Origin: Glaciecola sp048820975
Lineage (GTDB): Bacteria; Pseudomonadota; Gammaproteobacteria; Enterobacterales; Alteromonadaceae
Reading direction: 5' to 3'
DNA: 64,000 nucleotides
Assembly (NCBI RefSeq): GCF_048820975.1
Contig: NZ_JBMEUF010000001.1
Coordinates: 2,661,759 to 2,725,758 of the forward strand
The notes under the pieces were generated by a model. It had not been told where the DNA came from. It did no database searches and worked only from the letters and a program-made list of their open reading frames with translations. The translations under genes and the position numbers were made by a program. This document shows positions 22,880 through 31,627 of the stretch, in pieces (within the stretch, counting starts at the first letter, position 1; the number at the start of each line of letters is the position of its first letter).

Positions 22880-24361
22880 CTATGCTTTCTTACTTTTACG
22901 TAAACCAGCAAGACCTAATAGACCTAAACCAAATAATGCAAGTGCACCTGGTGAAGATACGTCTGTTGGACCTGGTACAAATGTGGTGATTGGCAATTGC
23001 AATACGCCGAATTGACCTGCTTCTGAGAACGATACACCTGTCACGAATGCGCCGCCATCAGAAGGTGATAACATAAGGTCAGTGTCGATTCCAGTAATGG
23101 TAAAGGTAGATACTGGAATATCAAACTGAACAGTAGAGTTAGCCATTAAGGCCATTTCTACGGTGTCGCCTAATGAATTAACATAAGTCACTAAGTAACC
23201 GTTTGGATCATTTACAGTTAGCAAGGTTGGTGCCGTTACGCTGGCAAACAAACCACCGTCAGTAGCGGTGTAAGTATAGCCGGTCGCTACGTCAGGGTCG
23301 AACCAAATAGTTTCACCAGCTTCAACTTCAGGTAACTGAATAACAAACGCGCCTTCGTCGTTAGTTGGGTTACTTGGGTCGGGTAATACGGGTGTGAACT
23401 CAGAGTCGCCGCCGTCAGAATCAAAGTCACCAAAGCTGCTTAAAAAGATGGTGCTATCAAAACTAGAATCACCTGCATCAGCAAGGATTAGTTTGAATGT
23501 ATTACCTTCGCTACCAGGAACAACTGGCACATCAAAGCGCATTAAAGGAATGCCATTCGGTGCAAGTACACCATTAAGTTCGGTACCTTGAATTGCGCTA
23601 AAATCAGGATGGTTGATATTTATTGCTAGAGGGCTTGTACCTGGCTCTGCACCAGTTTCTAAAGCACCAGCAACATTGGTTCCGTTTACAAACATGCCAA
23701 ATCCATCAATAAATTCGGTCCCGACGAAATTAGGAAACTCTTCAGATCCAAAAGCAGCAATGAACGAAATTTGCTCTACGTCTTCAGCCACGTCAAATGT
23801 AATATTAAGTTCAACAGGATCGTAATGCTCGGTTTGTCCTGTTATACCTTCCAAAATTGCATTTTGCTCATCTGTAGCCGATGAGTTAAAGGAGCCTGAA
23901 AAACTTCCGCTAGTATTAGGGCCATCTTCATAGTTGTTTACATCGCCAGTACTGAATACAACACCGCCTGCAACTGGAAGACCATATACATCAGATGTAT
24001 TGGTAAAAGTGCCTGATTGAGGTGTGATAAGCGTATCAGCTGCAAGTGTAGATATACTTGCAAGAATAGGTCCTTCACACTCTACATTATCAATGCAAGG
24101 ATCAATAGGAAGTTGCACATCGCATTCAACTTCGTCATCACATTCTACAGGGGCAGGGCCTTCGCCTCCAACCATTACACCGCCAAGAAGACTGTAGCTA
24201 GTAATAGTTACGCCAGAATTAGGAATGATTAGTGTATTTGCGAGATCTTCAGCACTATTAGTAGAAGTAATTTCAATAGCACTAGCGCTAGTTGAACCAA
24301 TTGCTAAAGCAACAGCACAAGAAATGCTAGTTAGCGTTGCTGTTTGAGTAAAATATTTCAT
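22880..24361 (-). CDS. Choice-of-anchor L domain protein with PEP-CTERM-like sorting tail
   Basis: A 493-residue exported protein. The signal peptide is MKYFTQTATLTSISCAVALA up to about residue 28. Residues about 115-325 form the choice-of-anchor L region, with FIAAFGSEEFPNFVG and ILADAGDSSFDSTIFLSSF. The C-terminus VSSPGALALFGLGLLGLAGL followed by RKSKKA is a PEP-CTERM-type signal: short motif, hydrophobic helix, basic end. Pro-Glu-Pro itself is replaced by Ser-Ser-Pro. Acidic cysteine-containing segments (CDDEVECD, CIDNVEC) lie near 75-95. Probably cell-surface or matrix associated after exosortase processing; no exosortase gene is in this window. A terminator follows. Confidence 0.85.
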   Translation of the reverse strand: MKYFTQTATLTSISCAVALAIGSTSASAIEITSTNSAEDLANTLIIPNSGVTITSYSLLGGVMVGGEGPAPVECDDEVECDVQLPIDPCIDNVECEGPILASISTLAADTLITPQSGTFTNTSDVYGLPVAGGVVFSTGDVNNYEDGPNTSGSFSGSFNSSATDEQNAILEGITGQTEHYDPVELNITFDVAEDVEQISFIAAFGSEEFPNFVGTEFIDGFGMFVNGTNVAGALETGAEPGTSPLAININHPDFSAIQGTELNGVLAPNGIPLMRFDVPVVPGSEGNTFKLILADAGDSSFDSTIFLSSFGDFDSDGGDSEFTPVLPDPSNPTNDEGAFVIQLPEVEAGETIWFDPDVATGYTYTATDGGLFASVTAPTLLTVNDPNGYLVTYVNSLGDTVEMALMANSTVQFDIPVSTFTITGIDTDLMLSPSDGGAFVTGVSFSEAGQFGVLQLPITTFVPGPTDVSSPGALALFGLGLLGLAGLRKSKKA

Positions 24362-24799
24362 TATTATTAAATTCCGTTTTAGATTAATGCAAGCCTCTTC
24401 TGAGGTAAATCAATCTATTTAAGTGTATTTTGTAAACAGGGTGTGGGCTACCTAAAGTATCCAGAGGTAAGGTGTAGCAATAAACGAGCCATACAAAAAT
24501 AAGGTTTTAATTGCATGATAATTATCAACTTTTTCATAAAGCAATATAGTTTTCTTAAGTGAAGTGTAAAAATAATTGACAAAAATATCAGAAGTTGAAA
24601 ATTGTAAAAATGAATGTAGGTCGCTCAATGCTCAATTCGTAGCAAAATCTGAAAAAGTACAGCCCAAAAACTAAAATAGCTTTGTGTAAGAACTTAAAAT
24701 GTTTGTCCTAAGTTTGCTAAATATTTGTTTGCATTTTGTTGCTCAATTGTGTCAAATTCAATGCCCGAATATAATGCAATGCACAGAAGTGAGCCATTG
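24362..24799. other. Intergenic region between the PEP-CTERM-like gene and glnK
   Basis: 438 bp without a gene. It must contain the divergent promoters of both neighbours. I looked for a sigma54 element (TGGC-N8-TTGC) or an NtrC site for glnK and saw no clear match. Confidence 0.6.
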
Positions 24800-25138
24800 A
24801 TGAAAAAAATTGAAGCAATAATTAAACCCTATAAATTAGACGATGTTCGTGAAGCCTTAAGTGAAGTTGGAATATCGGGCGTAACGGTTTCTGAGGTAAA
24901 AGGTTTTGGCCGCCAAAAAGGGCATTCAGAAACCTACCGTGGAGCAGAGTATAAAATTGACTTCCTACCTAAGTTGAAACTTGAAATAGCGGTAAGTGAT
25001 GCTTTAGTTGAGCGCTGCATTGAAATTATTGCTCAAACAGCAAGAACCGGCAAAATTGGCGATGGAAAGATTTTCGTTATAGATCTAGAAAGTGCAATCC
25101 GCATAAGAACAGGCGAGCGAGACGACGAAGCAGTTTAA
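24800..25138 (+). CDS. glnK: PII nitrogen regulatory protein GlnK/GlnB
   Basis: A 112-residue PII signal protein. It starts MKKIEAIIKPYKLDDVREAL, with KGFGRQKGH, the T-loop YRGAEYKIDF containing uridylylated Tyr51, the B-loop TGKIGDGKIF and IRIRTGE. The ATG at 24800 is preferred; the longer ORF from 24725 adds 25 non-conserved residues. PII proteins sense 2-oxoglutarate and ATP/ADP and block AmtB when nitrogen is sufficient. The sequence is closer to GlnB in places, but the adjoining amtB gene 58 bp downstream supports the glnK role. Confidence 0.95.
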   Translation: MKKIEAIIKPYKLDDVREALSEVGISGVTVSEVKGFGRQKGHSETYRGAEYKIDFLPKLKLEIAVSDALVERCIEIIAQTARTGKIGDGKIFVIDLESAIRIRTGERDDEAV

Positions 25139-25196
25139 AGCGCAGTACCTCTACTAGTTGCTCACAGCACAAACAACACCTATATCGAGACACAAT

Positions 25197-26405
25197 ATGA
25201 ATGAAGTTAATAGCGCCATAGAAACCTTGGTGCAAAGTTCTAATACCTATTTTTTATTAATTGGCGCCATTATGGTATTTGCCATGCACGCAGGATTCGC
25301 TTTTTTAGAAGTGGGCACTGTGCGTCACAAAAACCAAGTAAACGCGCTAGTTAAAATTATCACTGATTTTGCAGTATCGTGCATTGCCTATTTTTTCATT
25401 GGTTATTACATAGCTTATGACACCACCTTTTTCGCAAATGCCGCAGATTTATCAGCAAACAATGGCTATGACCTAGTTAAGTTTTTCTTTTTAATGACAT
25501 TTGCAGCCGCCATACCCGCAATTATATCGGGGGGCATTGCTGAACGAGCCAAGTTTTATCCATTCTTAATTGCTTCGGCACTAATTGTTGCCTTTGTTTA
25601 TCCGTTTTTTGAAGGGATAGTGTGGAACGGAAACTATGGCATTCAAGCGTGGTTAGAAGAAACAACCGGTGCTGCTTTCCATGACTTTGCAGGTTCGGTT
25701 GTAGTGCATGGAGTAGGGGGTTGGTTAGCCTTAGTTGCTGTTTACTTCTTAGGCCTGCGTATGGGCCGTATTAAAGATAATCGCTTAGTTGCCTTTGCCC
25801 CATCTAACATTCCTTTTCTTGCTCTTGGTACATGGATACTCAGCATTGGTTGGTTTGGCTTTAACGTGATGTCAGCGCAATCTATGGATGGCATTAGCGG
25901 CCTAGTGGCTATGAATTCACTTATGGCTATGGTGGGCGGAATACTGGCTGCCTTATGGTTTGGTAAGAACGATCCAGGATTTATACACAACGGCCCTTTA
26001 GCTGGTTTAGTGGCTGTATGTGCAGGCTCTGACGTAATGCATCCTATGGGGTCGTTAATGGTGGGTATAGTGGCAGGCTTTATTTTCGTTAAGCTATTTA
26101 CGGTAATGCAACAAACTAAGAAAATTGATGATGTGCTAGGTGTGTGGCCGCTTCATGGCGTGTGCGGTGCTTGGGGCGGTTTAGCGGCGGGTATTTTTGG
26201 TCTTGAAAGCTTAGGCGGCCTTGGCGGTGTTTCGTTTATGGCTCAGCTAATTGGCACCGTTGCGGGCATAGTTGTTGCGCTAGTAGGCGGCTTTATTGTA
26301 TACGGGCTGGTTAGTAAACTAAGCACTATTAGGCTAAGTGAAGAAGAAGAGTACCAAGGTGCTGATTTGAGTATTCATAATATTGGTGCTACGGGTAAAG
26401 ATTAA
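25197..26405 (+). CDS. amtB: Ammonium transporter AmtB
   Basis: A 402-residue Amt/MEP/Rh channel with about 11 membrane helices. Conserved elements are ALVKIITDFAVSCIAYFFIGY, the Asp-containing FHDFAGSVVVHGVGGWLALV (helix 5, first pore His) and WPLHGVCGAWGGLAAGIFG (second pore His). I start at ATG 25197 (MNEVNSAIETLV); the upstream TTG at 25158 would add 13 residues and has no better ribosome-binding site. No cleavable signal peptide is obvious. It forms an operon with glnK, whose product should gate it at the membrane. Confidence 0.95.
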   Translation: MNEVNSAIETLVQSSNTYFLLIGAIMVFAMHAGFAFLEVGTVRHKNQVNALVKIITDFAVSCIAYFFIGYYIAYDTTFFANAADLSANNGYDLVKFFFLMTFAAAIPAIISGGIAERAKFYPFLIASALIVAFVYPFFEGIVWNGNYGIQAWLEETTGAAFHDFAGSVVVHGVGGWLALVAVYFLGLRMGRIKDNRLVAFAPSNIPFLALGTWILSIGWFGFNVMSAQSMDGISGLVAMNSLMAMVGGILAALWFGKNDPGFIHNGPLAGLVAVCAGSDVMHPMGSLMVGIVAGFIFVKLFTVMQQTKKIDDVLGVWPLHGVCGAWGGLAAGIFGLESLGGLGGVSFMAQLIGTVAGIVVALVGGFIVYGLVSKLSTIRLSEEEEYQGADLSIHNIGATGKD

Positions 26406-26422
26406 GCGTTGTGGTGATGTTT

Positions 26423-26449
26423 GGAGCTTGCAGCCTTCGCTGCAATGAC
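26423..26449 (-). repeat. REP-like 27-nt palindromic repeat, copy 2
   Basis: On the minus strand: GTCATT, stem GCAGC, loop and GCTGC arm, then CTCC at the end. Same framework as 18298-18324. Confidence 0.6.
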
Positions 26450-26591
26450 GGAGGCGGGCTGCAATGACCAATATACCGGTCATTGTGGCGCAGGCCACAA
26501 ACTCCAAGCGCAGGGCTGCAATGACGGAGGCAGGGCTGCAATGACCAATACACCGGTCATTGTGGCGCAGGCCACAAACTCCAAGCGCAGG
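26440..26591. repeat. Tandem duplication of a hairpin-rich 76/77-bp unit
   Basis: Two direct copies begin at about 26440 and 26516 and differ at only a few positions. Each contains AATGACC...GGTCATT and TGTGGCGCAGGCCACA hairpins. The unit fills the gap between amtB and the convergent sulfotransferase gene. Copies of the 27-nt REP-like repeat lie inside it at 26479-26505 and 26556-26582 (plus strand). Confidence 0.8.
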
Positions 26592-26592
26592 C

Positions 26593-28575
26593 TTAGGCCG
26601 AAAACATTGCTTTTAGCTCGTCTAAGTAGGGGGCATAGTGCTCCCACTGTTTTAGGCCCGATGTATAAATAGGTTGCCTAACTTGTTGTGCGCTGGGGGT
26701 TTTAACCGCGCGTTTATTCTGATGAAAGTTAAGGCATGCGTTTTCAAACGGTAATTCGCAATAGTCTAGTAAACGCCTAATTTCAGCTTCGGTGTTATGC
26801 ACCATATCTTCGTGTTGAACCTGCAAAATTTCACCAGGGAACACGGTTTGCCAATGATCCATTAAGCGCACATATTCTTGATAATAGCGGCCAATGTTAT
26901 GTAACGAATAACTAAACTCTTGGCCCTCGCCAAATTGCTGTTTAAAGCCGCTAAAACAACAGGCCATTGGATCGCGCCTTGCGTCTATAATTTTAGCCTT
27001 GGGTAAAATGAGTTTTATCAAGCCAATATGCATATAGTTGTTGGGCATTTTATCTATAAAATACAATGCTCCTTGGCGGTACACCTTAGTGTCAGCAATA
27101 AATTTTTCACCAAAGGCTTTAAAGTAATCTTTAGGAATACTTAGCATATTGTTTGGATACACAACCTTGCCATTAGACTTTTTGCTCAAATTTGCCGCTA
27201 GTCCAAGAATTTCGTGCAGTTCCATAGTGCCATCTACTTGTGAGTGCGACGCTAATATTTGCTCAAGCAAAGTAGAGCCCGCGCGGGGCATACCTACTAT
27301 GAAAATAGGCGCTTTATCATTACAACCTAGGTCTTTGAGTTGTTCTGCTAGTTCAGGTGTAAAGTAATCTATTTGATTTTGCACAAAACCTGCGTGTTCA
27401 TCACTTGAGTAATGCAATGTACTGTTTTTAAGTTCATTGCCCTGCTTATAATGATAAAACGAGGTGTCATATGCTTGGGTATCTTCAAAAGCTTTACCTA
27501 AAGCAAAATGCATATGAATTTTGTCAGTAATGCTGACCGCATCTTTTTTAGTGGCGGCTAGCATCTGCTCAACTTCTTCAGCACTAAACGTATAAGTTTT
27601 TACGTTTGCTAAGCTCCAGAGAGCATCGCCGTAGTCTTGGTTATGAGTATAAGCATTCTTGTATGCACTAATACACGCGTCAACACTTCCTGCGGTTTTA
27701 TAAGCATGCCCTAATAATAAGTGAACATGAGATTTTGCTGGGTGCATTTTTAATATACACTCGTATATCTCAATCGCTTCATCTAATTCACCCAAACCCA
27801 CTAATGACGTGGCTTTAGCTACTTCATAAAATATATTGTTCTTATCTTGCTCCACAAGTTCATTCGCTAGGTTTAAGGCCTTAGCAAACTTACCAAGCTT
27901 TGTATAAACTCGGTATAACTCGTACTTGGCTTCACTATTTTGAGGCTCTAACTCTGCGCATGTTTCTAGAATAAACTCGGCTTCTGATACATATTTAAGC
28001 TCTAATGCAATGTCTGCCAATAGCATTAAGGCAATAACAGAATGTTTATTCTGCTGTAAATATTGCCTACATATTCTGTCAGCCAAGGCAATATTACCTG
28101 AATGCAAAGCATCGGTGGCCGCTAAAATAGGTTTGGGCAGTTTACTCAAGCGGTCAATATTACGCTTGCATAGGGCTTCTGCTTCTACCTGCTTCTGTTG
28201 TGTATAAATAGGCAGTAATGCTTGCCACGCAGAAAGCAAAGCCGGATTAATTTGTGTCGCTTTATAAAAATTAACGCTGGCGTCTAATAATTTATTAAGC
28301 GAACGATAGTTGTATCCCTTTTCCTGATACGCCCTTGCATGCTCAGGAGCCAATAAAATGAGTTCGTTAAGCGCTGCTAATGCATCTGAAAAACGCGTTT
28401 GCATACGAAAACACACGGCTAATAAATAATAGTATTCTACTTTTTGTGGCGCTTGGTCTAAAAAGCGAAGGGCGTTTTGCGCTTCACTCTGTGCTTTTTG
28501 AAAGTCACTTTGTTGAATAAGCGTTTGTATCTCATTAAGAGATGCAACATGGTTTTTCGAAGAGTTTGCTGACAT
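26593..28575 (-). CDS. TPR-repeat sulfotransferase
   Basis: A 660-residue protein. Residues about 1-370 are a run of tetratricopeptide-like helical repeats (for example DALAALNELILLAPEHARAY and EAIEIYECILKMHPAKSHVH). Residues about 400-655 are a sulfotransferase domain with the PAPS 5'-phosphosulfate loop FIVGMPRAGSTLLEQIL (about 413-429) and the 3'-phosphate region DARRDPMACCFSGFKQQF. It probably transfers sulfate from PAPS to a protein or glycan acceptor; the substrate is unknown. No signal peptide. It is monocistronic, its 3' end abutting the REP-like tandem repeat. Confidence 0.88.
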   Translation of the reverse strand: MSANSSKNHVASLNEIQTLIQQSDFQKAQSEAQNALRFLDQAPQKVEYYYLLAVCFRMQTRFSDALAALNELILLAPEHARAYQEKGYNYRSLNKLLDASVNFYKATQINPALLSAWQALLPIYTQQKQVEAEALCKRNIDRLSKLPKPILAATDALHSGNIALADRICRQYLQQNKHSVIALMLLADIALELKYVSEAEFILETCAELEPQNSEAKYELYRVYTKLGKFAKALNLANELVEQDKNNIFYEVAKATSLVGLGELDEAIEIYECILKMHPAKSHVHLLLGHAYKTAGSVDACISAYKNAYTHNQDYGDALWSLANVKTYTFSAEEVEQMLAATKKDAVSITDKIHMHFALGKAFEDTQAYDTSFYHYKQGNELKNSTLHYSSDEHAGFVQNQIDYFTPELAEQLKDLGCNDKAPIFIVGMPRAGSTLLEQILASHSQVDGTMELHEILGLAANLSKKSNGKVVYPNNMLSIPKDYFKAFGEKFIADTKVYRQGALYFIDKMPNNYMHIGLIKLILPKAKIIDARRDPMACCFSGFKQQFGEGQEFSYSLHNIGRYYQEYVRLMDHWQTVFPGEILQVQHEDMVHNTEAEIRRLLDYCELPFENACLNFHQNKRAVKTPSAQQVRQPIYTSGLKQWEHYAPYLDELKAMFSA

Positions 28576-28621
28576 AAAAATACAATACTGTTTGAGGCTG
28601 CCTAAACGGTGAGTTTAGCAT

Positions 28622-28646
28622 AAAAAAGCCCCTACAAGAGGGGCTT
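28622..28646 (-). terminator. Rho-independent terminator after the TonB-dependent receptor
   Basis: Minus-strand stem AAGCCCCT/AGGGGCTT with a short loop, then a T-run, about 40 bp past the receptor stop. Confidence 0.85.
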
Positions 28647-28684
28647 AATATGATTACATAATGCTACAAAGTAGCAATGTAAGG

Positions 28685-31354
28685 CTAGTAGAAATCGTAA
28701 GACAATCTGAAGCCAACTGTTCTTGGGCGGTTGGTCACAACTTTAGGCGTATATTGTTGTTTATCAATATACAAAATTGCACTCTCGTCAAAAACGTTAT
28801 CTATGTAAAGTTCTGCTTTCCATTCATCGTTAGTTACACCAAACGCTAGGTTAGCTAACACGTAACTATCTTGAATGTAGCGGCCGCCTGCAAATGTGCT
28901 GCCGTCAGTGTCGGTGTAAGTAACGCCAGCGTAATTTGCGGCTTCATTTTGAATGCTTAAGCCACTGCCCGTTCCAAAAATCAGGTTAGTTGAACTTTCT
29001 AATACATATGCATCCATTTCCATGCCTGCTAAGCGGTCACCTGTATATGCCAATGAGCCATTTACAAATGCTGTTAAACCGTTCTCAAGTTCATAGAAAT
29101 AACGTGCACGTACGTTTCCTGAAAACGATGCAGAGTAAGGTAGTTCGCTGCCCTCAGGTGGCGCTATGCCTGCTAGTTCATCATTAATACGTGTTAACTC
29201 AGTATCAAGTAAACTGAATGACGCATCAATTACTAGGTTGTCAGTTGCTAACCATGTTAAATCACCGTCAATACCACGTATTTCAGCATCACCCACGTTG
29301 TCGGTAAATACTAAGAAGCTAATATTGGTTGGGTCATAGCGCGAGGTTTGCAGTTCAGTAATTTCAGAGAAATACGCAGTTGCGTTTACACGCAATATGC
29401 CTTCAAAGAAATCACCTTTCATACCAAGCTCATAGTTCTTCAAGGTATCAGTGGTTGAATATACTGGAATTCTAAAACCTTCAAACGCACCTTGTTGGTT
29501 AGTGGCTAATCCACCACCTACACGGTTTGTTACTGGGGGTCTAAAGCCTTCACTGTAGCTAGCGAAAATCAGTAAGTCGTCATTAGCTTTCCAGTCAATA
29601 GACGCTTTATATATAGTGTCATCAACAGTAAGTACGCCATCGTCATCAAGTAATGACACTTCAAGTTGGCCGCTATCAATAGCTGCATTAATAACACTAG
29701 CATCTTCACCTACCGCAGCTAAATCAGCTGGGTCTAGGGTACCGAAAGCACGTAATCTGCCAGCAACGTCAACAGTAGTAGTGGCACCTTTAAATGAATC
29801 TTCAATTTCGTACCAACGCGCACCTAAACTAACCGTGACGGTATCAGTTAAATCGTATTCAGCTTGTCCAAATAAAGCAATTTGGTCTATACCGTGTGAA
29901 ATGTCATTTACGAAACTGATTTCAGATGGGAAAATAATTCCGCCGCTGTTAATACCTTCTCCGCCTTGAAGTTCACGCTCTAAGTCTGTAAATTTTTCTG
30001 TATTGGCAATATTAAATAAACCTACTGAGCTTAAATCTTGCGCATCATAGAAAATACCAGCCGTAATGCGCCAATCATTTTCAGCATCAGTGTTAACTCT
30101 AAATTCATGTGTTTGACGCGAAGTATCCGTAGATTCTTTATAGAATTTAGTAGGATCTAAACATGCTTCGTCAGCCGCAGCGGTGTCACCACCATAGTTA
30201 CAAACGTAATACGCTGAGAAAAGCCCGCCGTTGGTATAGCCTGTGTAGTCAATAGTTGAAGTAATTTCACGGTCAAGGTAACCACCGGTGTATACAACTT
30301 CAAGCTGCGCTAAACGGCCGCTTAAGGTCCATGTTGTTAAGCCAAATTTGTCAGAATTTTCGTCTGGCACGAAACGGTTAACAGAACTAGTACCTTCTAA
30401 AGTAGGGTCATAAGAAAATACGCCTTCGGTATCAAGTTGCTGCCTTGTATGTTGAACCAGTAAATCCCAGTCTTCATTGAATTCATAAGCAACACCTACA
30501 CGTACACCAGCATAGCTTGCATCATTAATATCTTCTTCAACTAAGCTTGTGTTATCAGGGGCTACCGTTGGTGTGTTTGCTGGATCACTTAAAACACCAC
30601 CAGAAATACGGTCAATAACTACAGCGCTACCGCCGTATCCGCCGTTACTAGGATCATTTAGGATGTTATCAATCCAACCGCCTTGGTTGTCATTGTAAGC
30701 GGTAATTCTAACCGCTAGGTCATCGGCTAATGTGAAGTTCATGAAAGCTTCAAGTGAGTTACTCATTTCACCGCCTTTGGTGAAACTAGCGTCTACATCT
30801 ACGCCGCCTGAAAAACCGTTGAAATCAGGTTTGTTAGTAATCATTCTAACAGTACCTGACTGAGAACTAGCGCCAAACAAGGTTCCTTGTGGACCAGGAA
30901 GCACTTCAACGCGCGCTATGTCGGCGGCGTATACGTCAAGGTTTCTACCCTGCATCGATACAGGCTGTTCGTCTAGGTAGAATGCAACTGAAGGTTGCAA
31001 GGCTTGAACGCTAGAAACTGAGATGGCTGTTTGAGTGGTAGCCGCGCCACGAATATAAATTTCGTTTTGACCAGGGCCCGTGCCTTGGAATACAACATTT
31101 GGTAAAAATTCTACGTAATCTTGAAAGTTATCAACACCCAAATTTTCTAGTGCATCACCACTTAGTGCGCTAACGGTTACGGGCACATCTTGAATAGATT
31201 CTGCACGTTTTGTAGCGGTTACTTCAATGGTTTCTATTTCTCTTGACGAGCTAGAAGATTCTTCAGCTTGTTGGGCGATGGCCACCGAAGAAGCGCCTAG
31301 CGCTGTGATTATGGCGTAGCTCAATTGTTTAAGTTTCAATGTATTCCCCTGCAT
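28685..31354 (-). CDS. TonB-dependent outer-membrane receptor
   Basis: An 889-residue receptor. The signal peptide ends near SVAIA (residues 23-27). A TonB-box-like ETIEVTATKR (about 40-49) is followed by the plug domain (VPVTVSALSGDALENLGV, then NVVFQGTGPGQNEIYIRGAA). A 22-strand type barrel runs to the C-terminus, ending in the aromatic FRLSYDFY assembly signal. The long barrel with no cysteine-rich or siderophore hallmark resembles the broad CirA/IroN-like receptors of marine Alteromonadales, which often import polysaccharide fragments or iron chelates. The substrate cannot be read from sequence. It is probably monocistronic with its own terminator. Confidence 0.92.
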   Translation of the reverse strand: MQGNTLKLKQLSYAIITALGASSVAIAQQAEESSSSSREIETIEVTATKRAESIQDVPVTVSALSGDALENLGVDNFQDYVEFLPNVVFQGTGPGQNEIYIRGAATTQTAISVSSVQALQPSVAFYLDEQPVSMQGRNLDVYAADIARVEVLPGPQGTLFGASSQSGTVRMITNKPDFNGFSGGVDVDASFTKGGEMSNSLEAFMNFTLADDLAVRITAYNDNQGGWIDNILNDPSNGGYGGSAVVIDRISGGVLSDPANTPTVAPDNTSLVEEDINDASYAGVRVGVAYEFNEDWDLLVQHTRQQLDTEGVFSYDPTLEGTSSVNRFVPDENSDKFGLTTWTLSGRLAQLEVVYTGGYLDREITSTIDYTGYTNGGLFSAYYVCNYGGDTAAADEACLDPTKFYKESTDTSRQTHEFRVNTDAENDWRITAGIFYDAQDLSSVGLFNIANTEKFTDLERELQGGEGINSGGIIFPSEISFVNDISHGIDQIALFGQAEYDLTDTVTVSLGARWYEIEDSFKGATTTVDVAGRLRAFGTLDPADLAAVGEDASVINAAIDSGQLEVSLLDDDGVLTVDDTIYKASIDWKANDDLLIFASYSEGFRPPVTNRVGGGLATNQQGAFEGFRIPVYSTTDTLKNYELGMKGDFFEGILRVNATAYFSEITELQTSRYDPTNISFLVFTDNVGDAEIRGIDGDLTWLATDNLVIDASFSLLDTELTRINDELAGIAPPEGSELPYSASFSGNVRARYFYELENGLTAFVNGSLAYTGDRLAGMEMDAYVLESSTNLIFGTGSGLSIQNEAANYAGVTYTDTDGSTFAGGRYIQDSYVLANLAFGVTNDEWKAELYIDNVFDESAILYIDKQQYTPKVVTNRPRTVGFRLSYDFY

Positions 31355-31627
31355 TAACTTAGTTGGTACGTTTTTGAATGTGCTAATTATTTGTGTGCTA
31401 ATAATTAGTTGTGTACGCTTTTTATAATACTACAAATACCGGCATACTGGAAATTAGCCTTATATATTATGGCAAGGTGCATGTATTTAGCTAAAATTTG
31501 TGCTTTATTATACCGCTTAAGGTTATAATCGAATTTAATTCTATTGAATGTATTGGCTGGTGAATTTTTAATGCACCGTTAATTATGTGTTTGTACGTTA
31601 AATTCGCTCAGCTAAGGAGTGTTTTGC

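Noticed and set aside
24600..24799. sigma54 promoter or NtrC site for glnK-amtB
   Set aside because: No TGGC-N8-TTGC element or NtrC palindrome could be found by eye.
26421..26672. 83-codon ORF after amtB
   Set aside because: It is a translation of the tandem hairpin repeat and of the antisense end of the sulfotransferase gene.
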